Shown here one piece after another: positions 42,676 through 51,855 of a stretch of 64,000 nt of DNA. The DNA comes from Streptomyces sp. NBC_01283 (GTDB taxonomy: Bacteria > Actinomycetota > Actinomycetes > Streptomycetales > Streptomycetaceae), in the NCBI RefSeq assembly GCF_041435335.1, contig NZ_CP108430.1, forward strand, positions 8,280,001-8,344,000, written 5' to 3'. The notes below the pieces were generated by a model. It saw only the letters and a program-made list of their open reading frames with translations, did no database searches and was not told the DNA's origin. The position numbers and the translations under genes are program-made. Every line of letters starts with the position of its first letter. Position 1 is the stretch's first letter.

Positions 42676-43625
42676 CAGGCGGCTGCTTTCGTACGAAGGG
42701 TGCGCTCACGGCCACGGACCACGCGCAGCACGACGGCCACGACGAACAGGGCGAGCGCCAGGACGTAGGCGGCCGCGGCGCCGTACCCGGCGGTGAAGTT
42801 CTTGAACGCCTGCTCCCAGATGAAGTAGACGATCACCGTGGTCGAGCCGAGTGGTCCGCCCTTGGTCGTCACATAGACCAGGTCGAAGACCTGAAGGGCC
42901 TGGATGGTCTGCCACAGCAGCAGAAACACGCTGACCGGGGAGAGCGCGGGCAGCGTCACGTGCCGCAGCAGGTGCCGTCGCCCCGCGCCGTCCAGGCGGG
43001 CCGCCTCGATCAGTGACTGATCGACGTCCTGCAACGCGGCCAGGTAGATGACGGTGCACAGCCCGGTGCCGCTCCACAGCGTGATGGCGACCAGCACGAA
43101 CAGCGCCTGCGACGAGTCGGTGAGGAAGCCCTGCGGCGAGATCCCCAGATGGTGGAGGACGGAGTTGGCCGCCCCGAACTCGGGGTCGAGGATGAACGAG
43201 AACAGCACGCCCTGGGCGGTCGCCGAGATGACGAACGGCACGAAGAACAAGGTGCGGTACAGGCCGACGAAGCGAATCCGCCGGTTCAGCGCCAGGGCGA
43301 GTGCGAGTCCGATGACGATGCTCAAGGGCACGTACAGGACGGTGTAGAGCAGGGTGTTGCGCACGGCCTGGCTGAAATGCGGGTCCTGGGACAGCGCCCG
43401 GTAGTTGTCGAGGCCGACCCAACGGCTGGGCGTGACGAGGTCGTTGGCCTGGAATGACAGCAGCAGCGACCAGACGACCGGCAGGACGCTCAGGCCGAGG
43501 ATGACAAGCACCGCGGGGGAGATGAAGGCCCAGGCGGTGACGGTCTCGCTGCGGCGCCGGCGGCGCAGGGCGCGTTGGCCGGAGGCGTCCGGGGACAGGG
43601 TCAGGGGGCGGGGAAGTGGCGGCAT
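42675..43625 (-). CDS. Sugar ABC transporter permease (MalF-type)
   Basis: A 316-residue permease with six helices and the EAA loop IEAARLDGAGRRHLLRHVTL. It pairs with the permease that follows. GAGG stands 7 bases before the ATG at 43625, and the gene starts 8 bases after the binding-protein stop. The open frame continues upstream over the binding-protein gene and should be ignored. Confidence 0.93.
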   Translation of the reverse strand: MPPLPRPLTLSPDASGQRALRRRRRSETVTAWAFISPAVLVILGLSVLPVVWSLLLSFQANDLVTPSRWVGLDNYRALSQDPHFSQAVRNTLLYTVLYVPLSIVIGLALALALNRRIRFVGLYRTLFFVPFVISATAQGVLFSFILDPEFGAANSVLHHLGISPQGFLTDSSQALFVLVAITLWSGTGLCTVIYLAALQDVDQSLIEAARLDGAGRRHLLRHVTLPALSPVSVFLLLWQTIQALQVFDLVYVTTKGGPLGSTTVIVYFIWEQAFKNFTAGYGAAAAYVLALALFVVAVVLRVVRGRERTLRTKAAA

Positions 43626-43633
43626 GTCGGTCC

Positions 43634-44962
43634 TCAACGCGGTATCAGCAGGGCGGCGTTGGCTTCTTCGGCGCACGTGCGCACCGCGTCGGCGGGGCTC
43701 TTGCGGCCGAGCAGGACGGAGACGACCGCCTGCCCGAGGGACTGGGAGACGCGGGGGTAGGCGGCGTGCACGGGGCGCACCCGCGCCGAGGTGACCGCGT
43801 CGGTGAACACCGGCAGGCCGGGCATGTCGGCGGCGTGCTCGCGCCAGGCCGGGCGGTCCTGGCTGCGGCGGCTCAGCGGCAGGCTGCCCGCCTCGACGGC
43901 CCACCGGCTGTCCGGCCCCGGCTGGTTGAGCCAGGTGACGAAGGTGCGGGCGGCCCTCTTCCGGGCCGTGCCGTTGTCGAACACCGTCCAGGTGTCGGGT
44001 CCGGAGATGGTCACGGGGCGGCGGCTGAAGCTGGGCAGGGGCACCACGTGGTAATCGACCTTGGCCTGGGTGATGTCCGGAAGCTGCCAGGGGCCGGTGG
44101 GCACCATGCCCATCCGCCCGGAAAGGAAGACCTGGTACATCTGCTCGCTGCCGGGCTTGGGGTCGACGTAGACGCTCTTGTCGCGCACCAGGTCCCGTAC
44201 GACCTCCAGTGCGCGTACGCCCTCCTTCGCGAAGCCGATGCCGTGCCCGTCGTCGGCGATCACGTCGCCGCCCAGGTCCCACACCATCGGCCACATCCGC
44301 CACACGGTGTCCTCGTCGCCGGTGCCGGGCCAGCCGGTGCCGAAGCGCCCCTTGCCGGCATCGGTCAGGCGGCGCGCCGTGTCGGTGAACTCGTCCCAGG
44401 TCCAGCCCGGTTCGGGCAGATCGAGTCCGGCCTCGGCGAACAGCTTCTTGTTGCAGACCACGGCGAGGCAGTCCAGGAGCGCGGGCATCGCACGGACCCG
44501 GCCGTTGATGGTGACGGCCTGCCGGGCCGGGGCCCAGAAGTTGCGCCACGGTGTCGGCCCCTCGCGCACGTGGTCGGTCAGGTCGACCACCTCGGGGCTC
44601 CGGGCGACGCTGGCCAGGTCGGAGCCGAAGACGTAGGCGATATCGGGGTACGAGCCCGCGGCGAGCGCGGCGGTGATCTTCTGCAGCATGGCGTCGGCGA
44701 GCACGCCGCCGCCCATGTCGACGCGGATGTCCGGATGGGCGGCCTGGAAGCGGGCGACCAGCCCCTTGATGACCTTCGCGGCGGTGTCCGTCTGGCCGTG
44801 CCACAGCTGGATGGTCACCCGGCCGTCGGGGCCGACCCCGTCGGCGGGCCCCGTGCCGCAGCCCGCCAGCGTGCCACCGCCCGCCACGATCGCCGCCGCG
44901 CCGCCCGCGCGCAGCACGCCGCGCCGCGAGGGGCCTCCCGGCGCTCGGGGTCCTGCGGTCAT
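43634..44962 (-). CDS. Sugar-binding lipoprotein of the ABC importer
   Basis: A 442-residue extracellular solute-binding protein (SBP_bac_1 type). A twin-arginine motif SRRGVLRAG (Arg13-Arg14) and lipobox LAGC (Cys35) predict Tat export and lipid anchoring. The mature fold has IQLWHG near the start and GWTWDEFTDTARRLT, both usual for oligosaccharide binders. GGAGG 5 bases before ATG 44962 favours this over GTG 44965. It likely binds oligomers released by the two GH114 enzymes. Confidence 0.93.
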   Translation of the reverse strand: MTAGPRAPGGPSRRGVLRAGGAAAIVAGGGTLAGCGTGPADGVGPDGRVTIQLWHGQTDTAAKVIKGLVARFQAAHPDIRVDMGGGVLADAMLQKITAALAAGSYPDIAYVFGSDLASVARSPEVVDLTDHVREGPTPWRNFWAPARQAVTINGRVRAMPALLDCLAVVCNKKLFAEAGLDLPEPGWTWDEFTDTARRLTDAGKGRFGTGWPGTGDEDTVWRMWPMVWDLGGDVIADDGHGIGFAKEGVRALEVVRDLVRDKSVYVDPKPGSEQMYQVFLSGRMGMVPTGPWQLPDITQAKVDYHVVPLPSFSRRPVTISGPDTWTVFDNGTARKRAARTFVTWLNQPGPDSRWAVEAGSLPLSRRSQDRPAWREHAADMPGLPVFTDAVTSARVRPVHAAYPRVSQSLGQAVVSVLLGRKSPADAVRTCAEEANAALLIPR

Positions 44963-45112
44963 CACTGCCTCCAGGGAATCGGGTGCGCCTGCGGCGCGGA
45001 AGGTCCATGGGACGGAACGTCCATGGCAGGGAGGTGAAGCGGTAGGCCCGACTCCGGGCGAACCCCGCGCGGGGGAACCCCGCGCGGAGCGGAGGCCGGG
45101 AAGGGCCTCGGA

Positions 45113-45928
45113 TCAGCAGGTACGGCGGACGTATCCGTCGCCGCCCGCGGGCGACACACCGACGTCGCGGCGCACGATGCTCAGCCGGTCGCCGAAGCCC
45201 GCGCAGGCCTTGCGCAGACCGTCGTCCGTGTACTCGATGACCAGGACGTCGTCGCCGAACGCGGCGGTGTAGTCGCCGCACTCGTCGTACGCGCCGCACT
45301 CCTCGGCGACGGCGAAGTCGAGCCCGGTCCGTTCGCGCTCACCGGCCAGCTGGGGAGTGTTCTTCTGCGCGGCGGCCAGGCCCTGTCGGTGGGCGTGTGC
45401 GGAGAGCAGCGAGACGTAGGACATGGCCTGGTCGGCCGTCAGCAGGTCCGGGAAGCGGGTGAAGGTGTCGTAGTTGTCCGGCTCGACCGCCTGGAAGCCC
45501 TTGTCGGCACAGCCGTCGATCCAGCCGCCGACCTTGGCGGCGATCCGCTCGCGCTTGCCGGCGGTGCGGATGTCCAGGACGGCCTCGCCCCAGTCGCCGT
45601 CGTACACGACCTCGCCGTCGGCGTCCCGCAGCAGCAGGTCGGGGTCCCAGTCCCCCTCGGCCCCCGGCTGGACCTGGAAGGCGTTGAGGTAGCAGATGTT
45701 GTACAGGCCGGGTGCGGGGTCTGCCGTCCGGTCCCGGCTGACGGTCCCGACCCCGGCGGGCGGCGTGTACGAGCCGCCGATCTGGTAGTCGAACCCGGCG
45801 TGAGCCGGTGGCAGCTCGGCGGCGGTCGCGCCGGATGCCGTGGACGGGACGAGCAGGCAGGCGGCCACGGTGGCCGTGAGCGCCGCGGACGCGGCGACAC
45901 CCCTGCGCAGAACACGATTGAGGCTCAT
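45113..45928 (-). CDS. Secreted GH114 endo-alpha-1,4-polygalactosaminidase family protein
   Basis: A 271-residue secreted enzyme. The Sec signal peptide (about 1-33) is followed by the GH114 barrel: GFDYQIGGSY (45-54), LYNICYLNAFQ, the acidic motif AVEPDNYD (147-154) and AEECGAYDECGDY. It lacks a lipobox, so it is probably released, in contrast to its paralogue at 37427. GGAG stands 7 bases before ATG 45928. It is the first gene of the minus-strand operon, divergent from the DeoR gene. Endo-acting hydrolysis of alpha-1,4-galactosamine polymers is family knowledge; activity of this protein is inferred. Confidence 0.88.
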   Translation of the reverse strand: MSLNRVLRRGVAASAALTATVAACLLVPSTASGATAAELPPAHAGFDYQIGGSYTPPAGVGTVSRDRTADPAPGLYNICYLNAFQVQPGAEGDWDPDLLLRDADGEVVYDGDWGEAVLDIRTAGKRERIAAKVGGWIDGCADKGFQAVEPDNYDTFTRFPDLLTADQAMSYVSLLSAHAHRQGLAAAQKNTPQLAGERERTGLDFAVAEECGAYDECGDYTAAFGDDVLVIEYTDDGLRKACAGFGDRLSIVRRDVGVSPAGGDGYVRRTC

Positions 45929-46196
45929 CTCAGAGCTCCAGATGTCTGAGGGCACGTCCCCGCCTCGGACACGGAAGGGTCCTGGCGACTCAGTCCGGGC
46001 TCATGGCCAAGGCCAACTACCGGCTAGGCGTACCTCTGCGCCGAGTGCTCGGCATCGGCGTGCCAGGGAGTTAAGCGAGCAGTTTCGGTCATGTCAAGGG
46101 AAAGGGACTGAGGAGCACTTGGCGCAGTCGCGCAGAAACGCGCAGTATTTCTGCGGGAGTCTGCTCGTAACGGTGTACGGGGGCTATGCTCGCCCC
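45929..46196. promoter_or_regulatory. Divergent promoter region of the amino-sugar locus
   Basis: 268 bp between the GH114 gene (minus) and the DeoR gene (plus). It contains an inverted repeat at 46131-46155 (CGCAGAAA, 9-bp spacer, TTTCTGCG), a good candidate DeoR operator 42 bp before its start, and a second one, GCCGAG-TG-CTCGGC, at 46040-46053. Confidence 0.6.
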
Positions 46197-46955
46197 GTGC
46201 TGAGAAGCGACCGCCATGCGCGGATACTTGAGCATGTCGCCGCCCAGGGCAGCGCGGACGTCACGCAGTTGTCCCGGCTGCTCGGGGTGTCGCAGGCCAC
46301 CGTGCGCCGCGACCTGCGCCAGTTGAGCGACCAGCGGCTGCTCGAGCGCACGCACGGCGGCGCGGTCCTCGGCGGTCTGAGCATCGAGGTGCCGCTCCAG
46401 CACCGGATCGATCAGCGCTCCCCGCAGAAGCAGGCCATCGCGCAGGCAGCCGCCGGACTGGTGCCCGCCGGTGCGGTGGTGGGTCTCACCGGCGGCAGCA
46501 CCACCACGGAGGTGGCCCGGCTGCTCGCCGACCGCGGCCCCGTCACGATCGTCACCAACGCCGTGAACATCGCGGCGGCCCTCGTCCTGCGCCCGACCGT
46601 CACGCTGATCGTGGTCGGCGGCACCGCCCGCAGCGAGAGCTACGAACTGGTGGGCCCCATCGCGGAGAAGACCCTCGCCGACCACCACACGGACATCGCG
46701 TTCCTCGGCGTGGACGGCATCAGCGCCGTCCACGGGTGCACCACGCACGATCAGCTGGAGGCCGCCACCGACCGTGCCTTCGCGGGCCACAGCAGTCGCA
46801 CCGTCGTGGTCGCCGACCACACGAAGATCGGCAGGGCGACGTTCGCCAGGATCTGCCCGACGGCCGGCGTGCACACCCTCGTCACCGACGGCGGGGCGCC
46901 CGGGGGTGAGCTCGACGCCATCGCCGCCGACGGCGTGCGGGTCACGGTCGTCTGA
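46197..46955 (+). CDS. DeoR-family transcriptional repressor of sugar metabolism
   Basis: A 252-residue repressor. The N-terminal winged helix has the signature LGVSQATVRRDLRQL. The sensor domain (about 75-250) carries the DeoR phosphosugar-binding features TGGSTTTEVARLL and VGGTARSESYELVGP. It should bind the divergent promoter and release it with a sugar phosphate from the pathway. GTG at 46197 is used; the frame is open upstream but no ribosome site is better. The gene stands divergent from the operon it probably controls. Confidence 0.9.
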   Translation: MLRSDRHARILEHVAAQGSADVTQLSRLLGVSQATVRRDLRQLSDQRLLERTHGGAVLGGLSIEVPLQHRIDQRSPQKQAIAQAAAGLVPAGAVVGLTGGSTTTEVARLLADRGPVTIVTNAVNIAAALVLRPTVTLIVVGGTARSESYELVGPIAEKTLADHHTDIAFLGVDGISAVHGCTTHDQLEAATDRAFAGHSSRTVVVADHTKIGRATFARICPTAGVHTLVTDGGAPGGELDAIAADGVRVTVV

Positions 46956-46958
46956 TCA

Positions 46959-46982
46959 CGGCCGTCTGATCATGGTCGGCCG
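46959..46982. terminator. Weak hairpin between deoR-type and hemC-type genes
   Basis: CGGCCG arms of 6 bp with a 12-base loop between convergent genes. Weak, and the loop is long. Confidence 0.3.
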
Positions 46983-46989
46983 AGCGGGG

Positions 46990-47925
46990 TCAGTGCGCGA
47001 TGGAGTCGATCAGCTCGCGCGCGCCCTGACGAAGGAGCGTGACCGCAACGGACGTGCCGAGCGTCGCCGGGTCGAGCGGCCCGGCCCACTCGTGGGCGTT
47101 GAGGACCGTCTTGCCGTCCGGGGTGAACACCCGGGCGCGCAGCGAGAGGTCGCCGCCCCGCTCGCAGCGGGCGTACCCGGCGATGGGGGAGTTGCAGTGC
47201 CCCTGCAGGACGTGCAGGAACATGCGCTCGGCGGTGGCCTCCCGCCAGGCCTCGGGGTCCCCGAGGCCCGACACGGCGTCGATGGTCTCCGTGTCCTCCT
47301 CGCGGCACTGCAGGGCCAGGATCCCCGCGCCGATCGGCGGGCACATCGTCTCCACCGAAAGGACCTCGGTGACCACGTCCATCCGGTCGATGCGCTCGAG
47401 CCCCGACACCGCGAGCAGCAGCGCGTCCGCGTCGCCCGCGGCCAGCTTCTCCATCCGGCGCCCGGCGTTGCCGCGCATCGGCACGCATTCCAACTCCGGG
47501 TGGGACGCCGCCAGTTGCGCGATGCGGCGCACCGAGGACGTGCCGATGCGGGTGCCCGCGGGCAGCTCGTCCAGTGTGCGCCCGCCGGGGTGGATGAGCG
47601 CGTCGCGGATGTCGTCCCGCTTGAGGAACGCGGCGAAGGTGGTGCCCGCCGGGAGCGGCCGGTCCGCAGGCACGTCCTTGACGCAGTGCACCGCGAGATC
47701 CGCCTCACCGGCGAGCAGCGCCGCGTCTACCTCCTTGGTGAAGGCACCCTTGCCGCCGAGCTTCGCGAGGTCCCCCATCCACTTGTCACCCGAGGTCGTG
47801 ACCGGCACGACCTCGGTGCGGATCCCGGGGTGCAGCGCGGCGAGTTCGGCGCGGACTCGCTCCACCTGGGCCAGCGCCATGGGGGAGGAACGGGAGACGA
47901 TGCGGATCAGCTCAGGAGCGGACAT
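46990..47925 (-). CDS. hemC: Hydroxymethylbilane synthase (porphobilinogen deaminase) paralogue
   Basis: A 311-residue HemC. It links four porphobilinogens into hydroxymethylbilane on a dipyrromethane cofactor. The cofactor Cys244 is present, but its context reads LQGHCNSPI where most have GGC; the catalytic Asp84 is in VKDVPADRP. The sequence is unlike the usual streptomycete HemC, and no other hem gene is near, so it is probably a second copy, perhaps for a special tetrapyrrole supply. The ATG at 47925 lacks a strong ribosome site; an in-frame GTG three codons upstream is an alternative. Confidence 0.88.
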   Translation of the reverse strand: MSAPELIRIVSRSSPMALAQVERVRAELAALHPGIRTEVVPVTTSGDKWMGDLAKLGGKGAFTKEVDAALLAGEADLAVHCVKDVPADRPLPAGTTFAAFLKRDDIRDALIHPGGRTLDELPAGTRIGTSSVRRIAQLAASHPELECVPMRGNAGRRMEKLAAGDADALLLAVSGLERIDRMDVVTEVLSVETMCPPIGAGILALQCREEDTETIDAVSGLGDPEAWREATAERMFLHVLQGHCNSPIAGYARCERGGDLSLRARVFTPDGKTVLNAHEWAGPLDPATLGTSVAVTLLRQGARELIDSIAH

Positions 47926-48150
47926 GCGCACCACGATAGGCGGTCGCAACAGCAGTCCGCCAAAAGGCTCCTCGGGTTCGGCAAGGGACTCGGCGGCGGC
48001 CGCCCCTTGCGTACGTTCTGACGTTCGCCCCGGCCGCGTCCCGGCGTGAGTCCTGGCGTGCGCGACGCCCCGGCCCCTCATAGCGTGAGAAGCAGCCGGT
48101 CACCGTCCCGCACCCGCGCAGGTCCCGGCGTCCGCCACCCGGGAGGTCCC

Positions 48151-48630
48151 ATGTCAGCCGCAGCCGCCCACCAGCGGTCCCCGATCGCCCTCGAACGGAT
48201 GGCTGCCACCCATCTGGCCGACGTCCTCGCCCTGGGGCGTGAGCTGTACGACACCTCGGTGAAGCCGTACACGTCCTGGTCGCTCTCGGCGATCGCCCGG
48301 CACCTGGACGCCGATGCCTCCTCGTGCTGGGTGGCGCTCGACGGCGACGCCCTCGCCGGTTTCGTCCTCGGCTCGATGGGGTTCGACCAGCGTACGGACT
48401 GGGGGAACCTGGAGTGGATCGCCATCGCCCCCGCCTATCAGGGGCAGGGCGTCGCCAGCCATCTGGTGCAGGCCTGCTGCGCGACGCTGACCGCCGCCGG
48501 TGCCACCGCCGTGGTGACCGATGTCGAGTCGCGCAACACCGCGTCCGCCGCGCTGATGCGGCGCAACGGCTTCGAGGAGAGCGTGTCGGTCACGCTGTTC
48601 GTACGCGACGCACCCGACGCGCTGGCCTGA
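48151..48630 (+). CDS. GNAT-family N-acetyltransferase
   Basis: A 159-residue acetyltransferase. Motif A reads IAPAYQGQGVASHLVQA, with the preceding strand NLEWIAI. An acetyl group goes from acetyl-CoA to an amine, likely protein N-terminus, antibiotic or small molecule. GGGAGG is 4-5 bases before the ATG. The neighbour on the right is convergent. No substrate clue. Confidence 0.9.
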   Translation: MSAAAAHQRSPIALERMAATHLADVLALGRELYDTSVKPYTSWSLSAIARHLDADASSCWVALDGDALAGFVLGSMGFDQRTDWGNLEWIAIAPAYQGQGVASHLVQACCATLTAAGATAVVTDVESRNTASAALMRRNGFEESVSVTLFVRDAPDALA

Positions 48631-48662
48631 GGGCCACAGCCACCCTCACCCTGCCCTCGTCC

Positions 48663-50183
48663 TCATCCCGCGCAGTCCTTGCCCGGCTCCAACGGCGGTG
48701 CGTTGACGCCCAGATGGGACTTGCAGCGCGGCTTGTTCCCCGCGTCCTCGTGCCAGGAAGCGGGCCGCGGGCGGATGAAGACCGCCGCCGCTGCCGCCGC
48801 CAGGACGAACAGACCCGCGCAGCCCACGGCAGCCTTCCCGAACGCCGTGTTCAGCGGGTCCGGATCCGCGTACGCCGTACCGGACAGGCCCACGGCTAGG
48901 GGCAGTGCGGCGACGACGAGCATCTGGGCCACCCGCGCCGCGGTGTTGTTGACGCCGCTCGCAAGACCCGCGCGCCCCGCGTCCACCGAGGCAAGGACCG
49001 TCGCCGTCAGCGGGGCCACGAACAGGCTCATCCCCAGGCCGAGCACCACCACCGCGGGCAGGACCTCCGTGGCGTACGCGGCGCCGGGCTCGATCCGCAG
49101 CATCAGGAGCGCCCCGGCGGCCGCGATCAACGGGCCCGCGACCAGCGGCACCGTGGGGCCGATCCGCCGCGACAGATCGCCCGCCGACGCCGAGAGCAGC
49201 AGCATCATGACCGTGATCGGCAGCGTCGCCGTGCCCGCCTGCAGCGCGTCGTAGCCCAGCGTCGTCTGCAACTGCACCGGCAGCATGAACAAGAGCCCGC
49301 CGATGGCCGCGTACAGGCACAGCGTCATGACGTTGGCCGCGCTGAACAGGCGGGAGCGGAAGAGGGAGAGCGGCAGCATCGGGTTGCGGCGGCGGCGCTC
49401 CACCATGACGAAGGCGAGACCCGCCGCGAGCCCGCCGAGCCCCGGCAGGACCGCGGCCGCCCTCGACGAGTCCCCCGCGGCGCCGATCAGCGCGAAGCTG
49501 ATGCCCGCCAGGAACAGCGCCGCCAGGCACGCCCCCGTCACGTCGAACGGCTTGTCCGCGGCGCCTTCGGCCCGGCTCTCCGGCACATGGCGGACCGCGA
49601 AGAGCACGAGCGCCGCCAGCGGCACATTGATCAGGAAGATCCACCGCCAGCCGGGCCCGTCGATCAGCCAGCCGCCCAGGAACGGCCCCACCGCGCCCGC
49701 GACCCCGCCGAGCCCCGACCAGGCGCCCACCGCACGTGCCTGGTCCTGCGGCCGGAACGACGTGCGCACCAGGGCGAGCGAGCCCGGCGTCAGGAGCGCG
49801 CCGCCGATGCCCTGCAACGCCCGCGCCGCGATGAGCATCCCCGCGTCCTGTGCGAGCCCGCACAGGGCCGAGGCGACGGCGAACCACACGACGCCGATGA
49901 CCAGGGTGCGCCGTCGTCCGATGCGGTCGCCGAGCGCCCCGCCGAGCAGCAGCAGCGAGGAGAGCGTGAGCATGTAGGAGTTGACGACCCACTGCAGGGA
50001 CGCGATCGACGTGTCCAGGTCGCGGCCGAGAGTGGGCAGGGCGACGTTCACCACCGTGCCGTCCAGCATCGCCATGCCGGACGCGAGGACGGCGCAGGCG
50101 AGCACCCAGCGGCCCCGCGCCGACGCCAGCGCGACGCCGCCGTCCGCGTCCTTTGTCGGTGAAGCCTCGGATGCCGTTGCCAT
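48663..50183 (-). CDS. DHA2-family MFS multidrug exporter
   Basis: A 506-residue transporter with about 14 membrane helices. The A motif reads LGDRIGRRRTL and motif D1 is near LDGTVVNVALP; both are typical of QacA/EmrB proteins, which export drugs against protons. The C-terminal tail (KDCAG) is short and Cys-containing. GGAGG precedes the ATG. It starts 13 bases after a second exporter of the same family, so the two form an operon. No TetR or MarR regulator is adjacent. Confidence 0.93.
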   Translation of the reverse strand: MATASEASPTKDADGGVALASARGRWVLACAVLASGMAMLDGTVVNVALPTLGRDLDTSIASLQWVVNSYMLTLSSLLLLGGALGDRIGRRRTLVIGVVWFAVASALCGLAQDAGMLIAARALQGIGGALLTPGSLALVRTSFRPQDQARAVGAWSGLGGVAGAVGPFLGGWLIDGPGWRWIFLINVPLAALVLFAVRHVPESRAEGAADKPFDVTGACLAALFLAGISFALIGAAGDSSRAAAVLPGLGGLAAGLAFVMVERRRRNPMLPLSLFRSRLFSAANVMTLCLYAAIGGLLFMLPVQLQTTLGYDALQAGTATLPITVMMLLLSASAGDLSRRIGPTVPLVAGPLIAAAGALLMLRIEPGAAYATEVLPAVVVLGLGMSLFVAPLTATVLASVDAGRAGLASGVNNTAARVAQMLVVAALPLAVGLSGTAYADPDPLNTAFGKAAVGCAGLFVLAAAAAAVFIRPRPASWHEDAGNKPRCKSHLGVNAPPLEPGKDCAG

Positions 50184-50196
50184 CGCCCCTCCCGTC

Positions 50197-51723
50197 CTAC
50201 ATGTGTACCGCGCCGCCGTCCGCCTCGGAGTGGACCGGGGCTCCCCTGCGGTACAGCACGACCGTAACGATCAGCCCGACCGCGAAGAAGATGGCCGACC
50301 ATGTATAGGCGGTCGAATAACTCTCCATCGCGGACTGGGCCTTCACCTGGGGCGTCGGCTGCTTGCCCACGAGGTAATTGGCCGCGGCGCTCGTGGCGAG
50401 GGAGTTGAGGAGGGCTGTGCCGATCGAACCGCCCACCTGCTGGCTGGTGTTGACCATCGCCGACGCCACGCCCGCGTCATGCGCGGCGACGCCCGCGGTC
50501 GCCATGCTCATCGCCGGCGCGAAGACCAGGCCGAGACCGAGACCGGCGACGAGCAGCGGCGGCAGCACGTGTGCCGCGTAACCGCTGTGCACGTCGAGGG
50601 CGGTGAGCCAGGCCATCGCGGCCGCAGCGAGCCCCATGCCGAGCGGCACGATCGGCATGGGGCCGAACCGCGGTACGAGCACGTTGGTCGTGACGACGGA
50701 GATCACCACCATCACGGCGACCATCGGCAGGAACGCGAGCCCGGTCTTGACCGGTGTGTAGCCGAGGATCTGCTGGAGGTAGTACGTCAGGAACAGGAAG
50801 ACACCGAACATGCCCGCGCCGGAGATGAACATCGCGAGGAACGACGCCCCGCGGTCCCGGTCGAGCACGACCCGCAGCGGGAGCAGTGGATGCGCGGCCC
50901 GCGTCTGCCACCAGGCGAAGGCCGCCACCAGGACGGCGCCGACGACCAGGAAGCCCCAGGTCCGGACGTCGCCCCAGGCGTGCGTCTCGGCGTTCGAGAA
51001 GCCGTAGACGATGCAGAACAGGCCCGCGGAGACCAGCAAGGTGCCGGGGACGTCCAGTTTCGGCCGGTCCACGGGCCTGCCGCCGTGCAGCAGCCGGGCG
51101 CCGCCCAGCATGGCGAACACCGCGAAGATCAGGTTCACGTACAGGCACCAGCGCCAGTCCAGATACTCGGTCAGGACGCCGCCCAGGAGCAGTCCGACCG
51201 CGCCGCCCGCGCCCGCGATGGCGCCGTAGATGCCGAACGCCTTCGCGCGTTCCTTGGGGTCGGTGAACGTCGTGGTGAGCAGGGACAGCGCGGCGGGCGC
51301 GAGGAGCGCGCCGAACACGCCCTGCAGGGCGCGCGCGACCACCAGCATGGTGAAGCTGGTCGCCGCGCCGCCGAGGGCCGAGGCGAGCGCGAAACCGGCG
51401 AGCCCGGCGAGGAAGACCAGCTTGCGGCCCACCAGGTCGGCGATGCGCCCACCGAGGAGCAGCAGGCTTCCGAAGGCGAGTGCGTACGCGGTGACGATCC
51501 ACTGGCGGTTGCCGTCGCTGAACCCGAGGTCCTGCTGGGCGGAGGGCAGCGCGATGTTCACGATGGTCGCGTCGAGGACCACCATGAGCTGGGCGATGCC
51601 GACGACGCCGAGGATCAGCCAGCGGTGTTCATGGCTTCCGCCGCTCGGATGCGGGGGAGCGGAGGCGGACGATCCTGCGGTCTGCAGCGCCTCGAAGGGC
51701 TCGGGCGCGGGCGAGCGGTCCAT
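50197..51723 (-). CDS. DHA2-family MFS multidrug exporter
   Basis: A 508-residue 14-helix exporter. LDATIVNIALP and GRIADLVGRKLVF are the diagnostic motifs. A Pro/Ser-rich cytosolic leader of about 30 residues precedes helix 1. ATG 51723 has GGAGG 6 bases upstream; the frame's upstream start adds ten residues without support. Upstream gene of an exporter pair; similarity between the two is modest, so they may differ in substrate. Confidence 0.93.
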   Translation of the reverse strand: MDRSPAPEPFEALQTAGSSASAPPHPSGGSHEHRWLILGVVGIAQLMVVLDATIVNIALPSAQQDLGFSDGNRQWIVTAYALAFGSLLLLGGRIADLVGRKLVFLAGLAGFALASALGGAATSFTMLVVARALQGVFGALLAPAALSLLTTTFTDPKERAKAFGIYGAIAGAGGAVGLLLGGVLTEYLDWRWCLYVNLIFAVFAMLGGARLLHGGRPVDRPKLDVPGTLLVSAGLFCIVYGFSNAETHAWGDVRTWGFLVVGAVLVAAFAWWQTRAAHPLLPLRVVLDRDRGASFLAMFISGAGMFGVFLFLTYYLQQILGYTPVKTGLAFLPMVAVMVVISVVTTNVLVPRFGPMPIVPLGMGLAAAAMAWLTALDVHSGYAAHVLPPLLVAGLGLGLVFAPAMSMATAGVAAHDAGVASAMVNTSQQVGGSIGTALLNSLATSAAANYLVGKQPTPQVKAQSAMESYSTAYTWSAIFFAVGLIVTVVLYRRGAPVHSEADGGAVHM

Positions 51724-51855
51724 CGGTGCCTCCAGACGTCCCCCGCCACACAAGACATCCCCGTCACACCGTAGACGTGCTGCTCAGAGCCCGCGACCGG
51801 GGCGCGGCGAGGCCTGCTGGGACCCGTCCGGCCCCGCCGCGCCGTGGGTGGCCGG

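Noticed and set aside
42675..45299. 874-residue reading of the MalF-type permease
   Set aside because: The N-terminal two thirds are an out-of-frame reading of the binding-protein gene and its upstream region.
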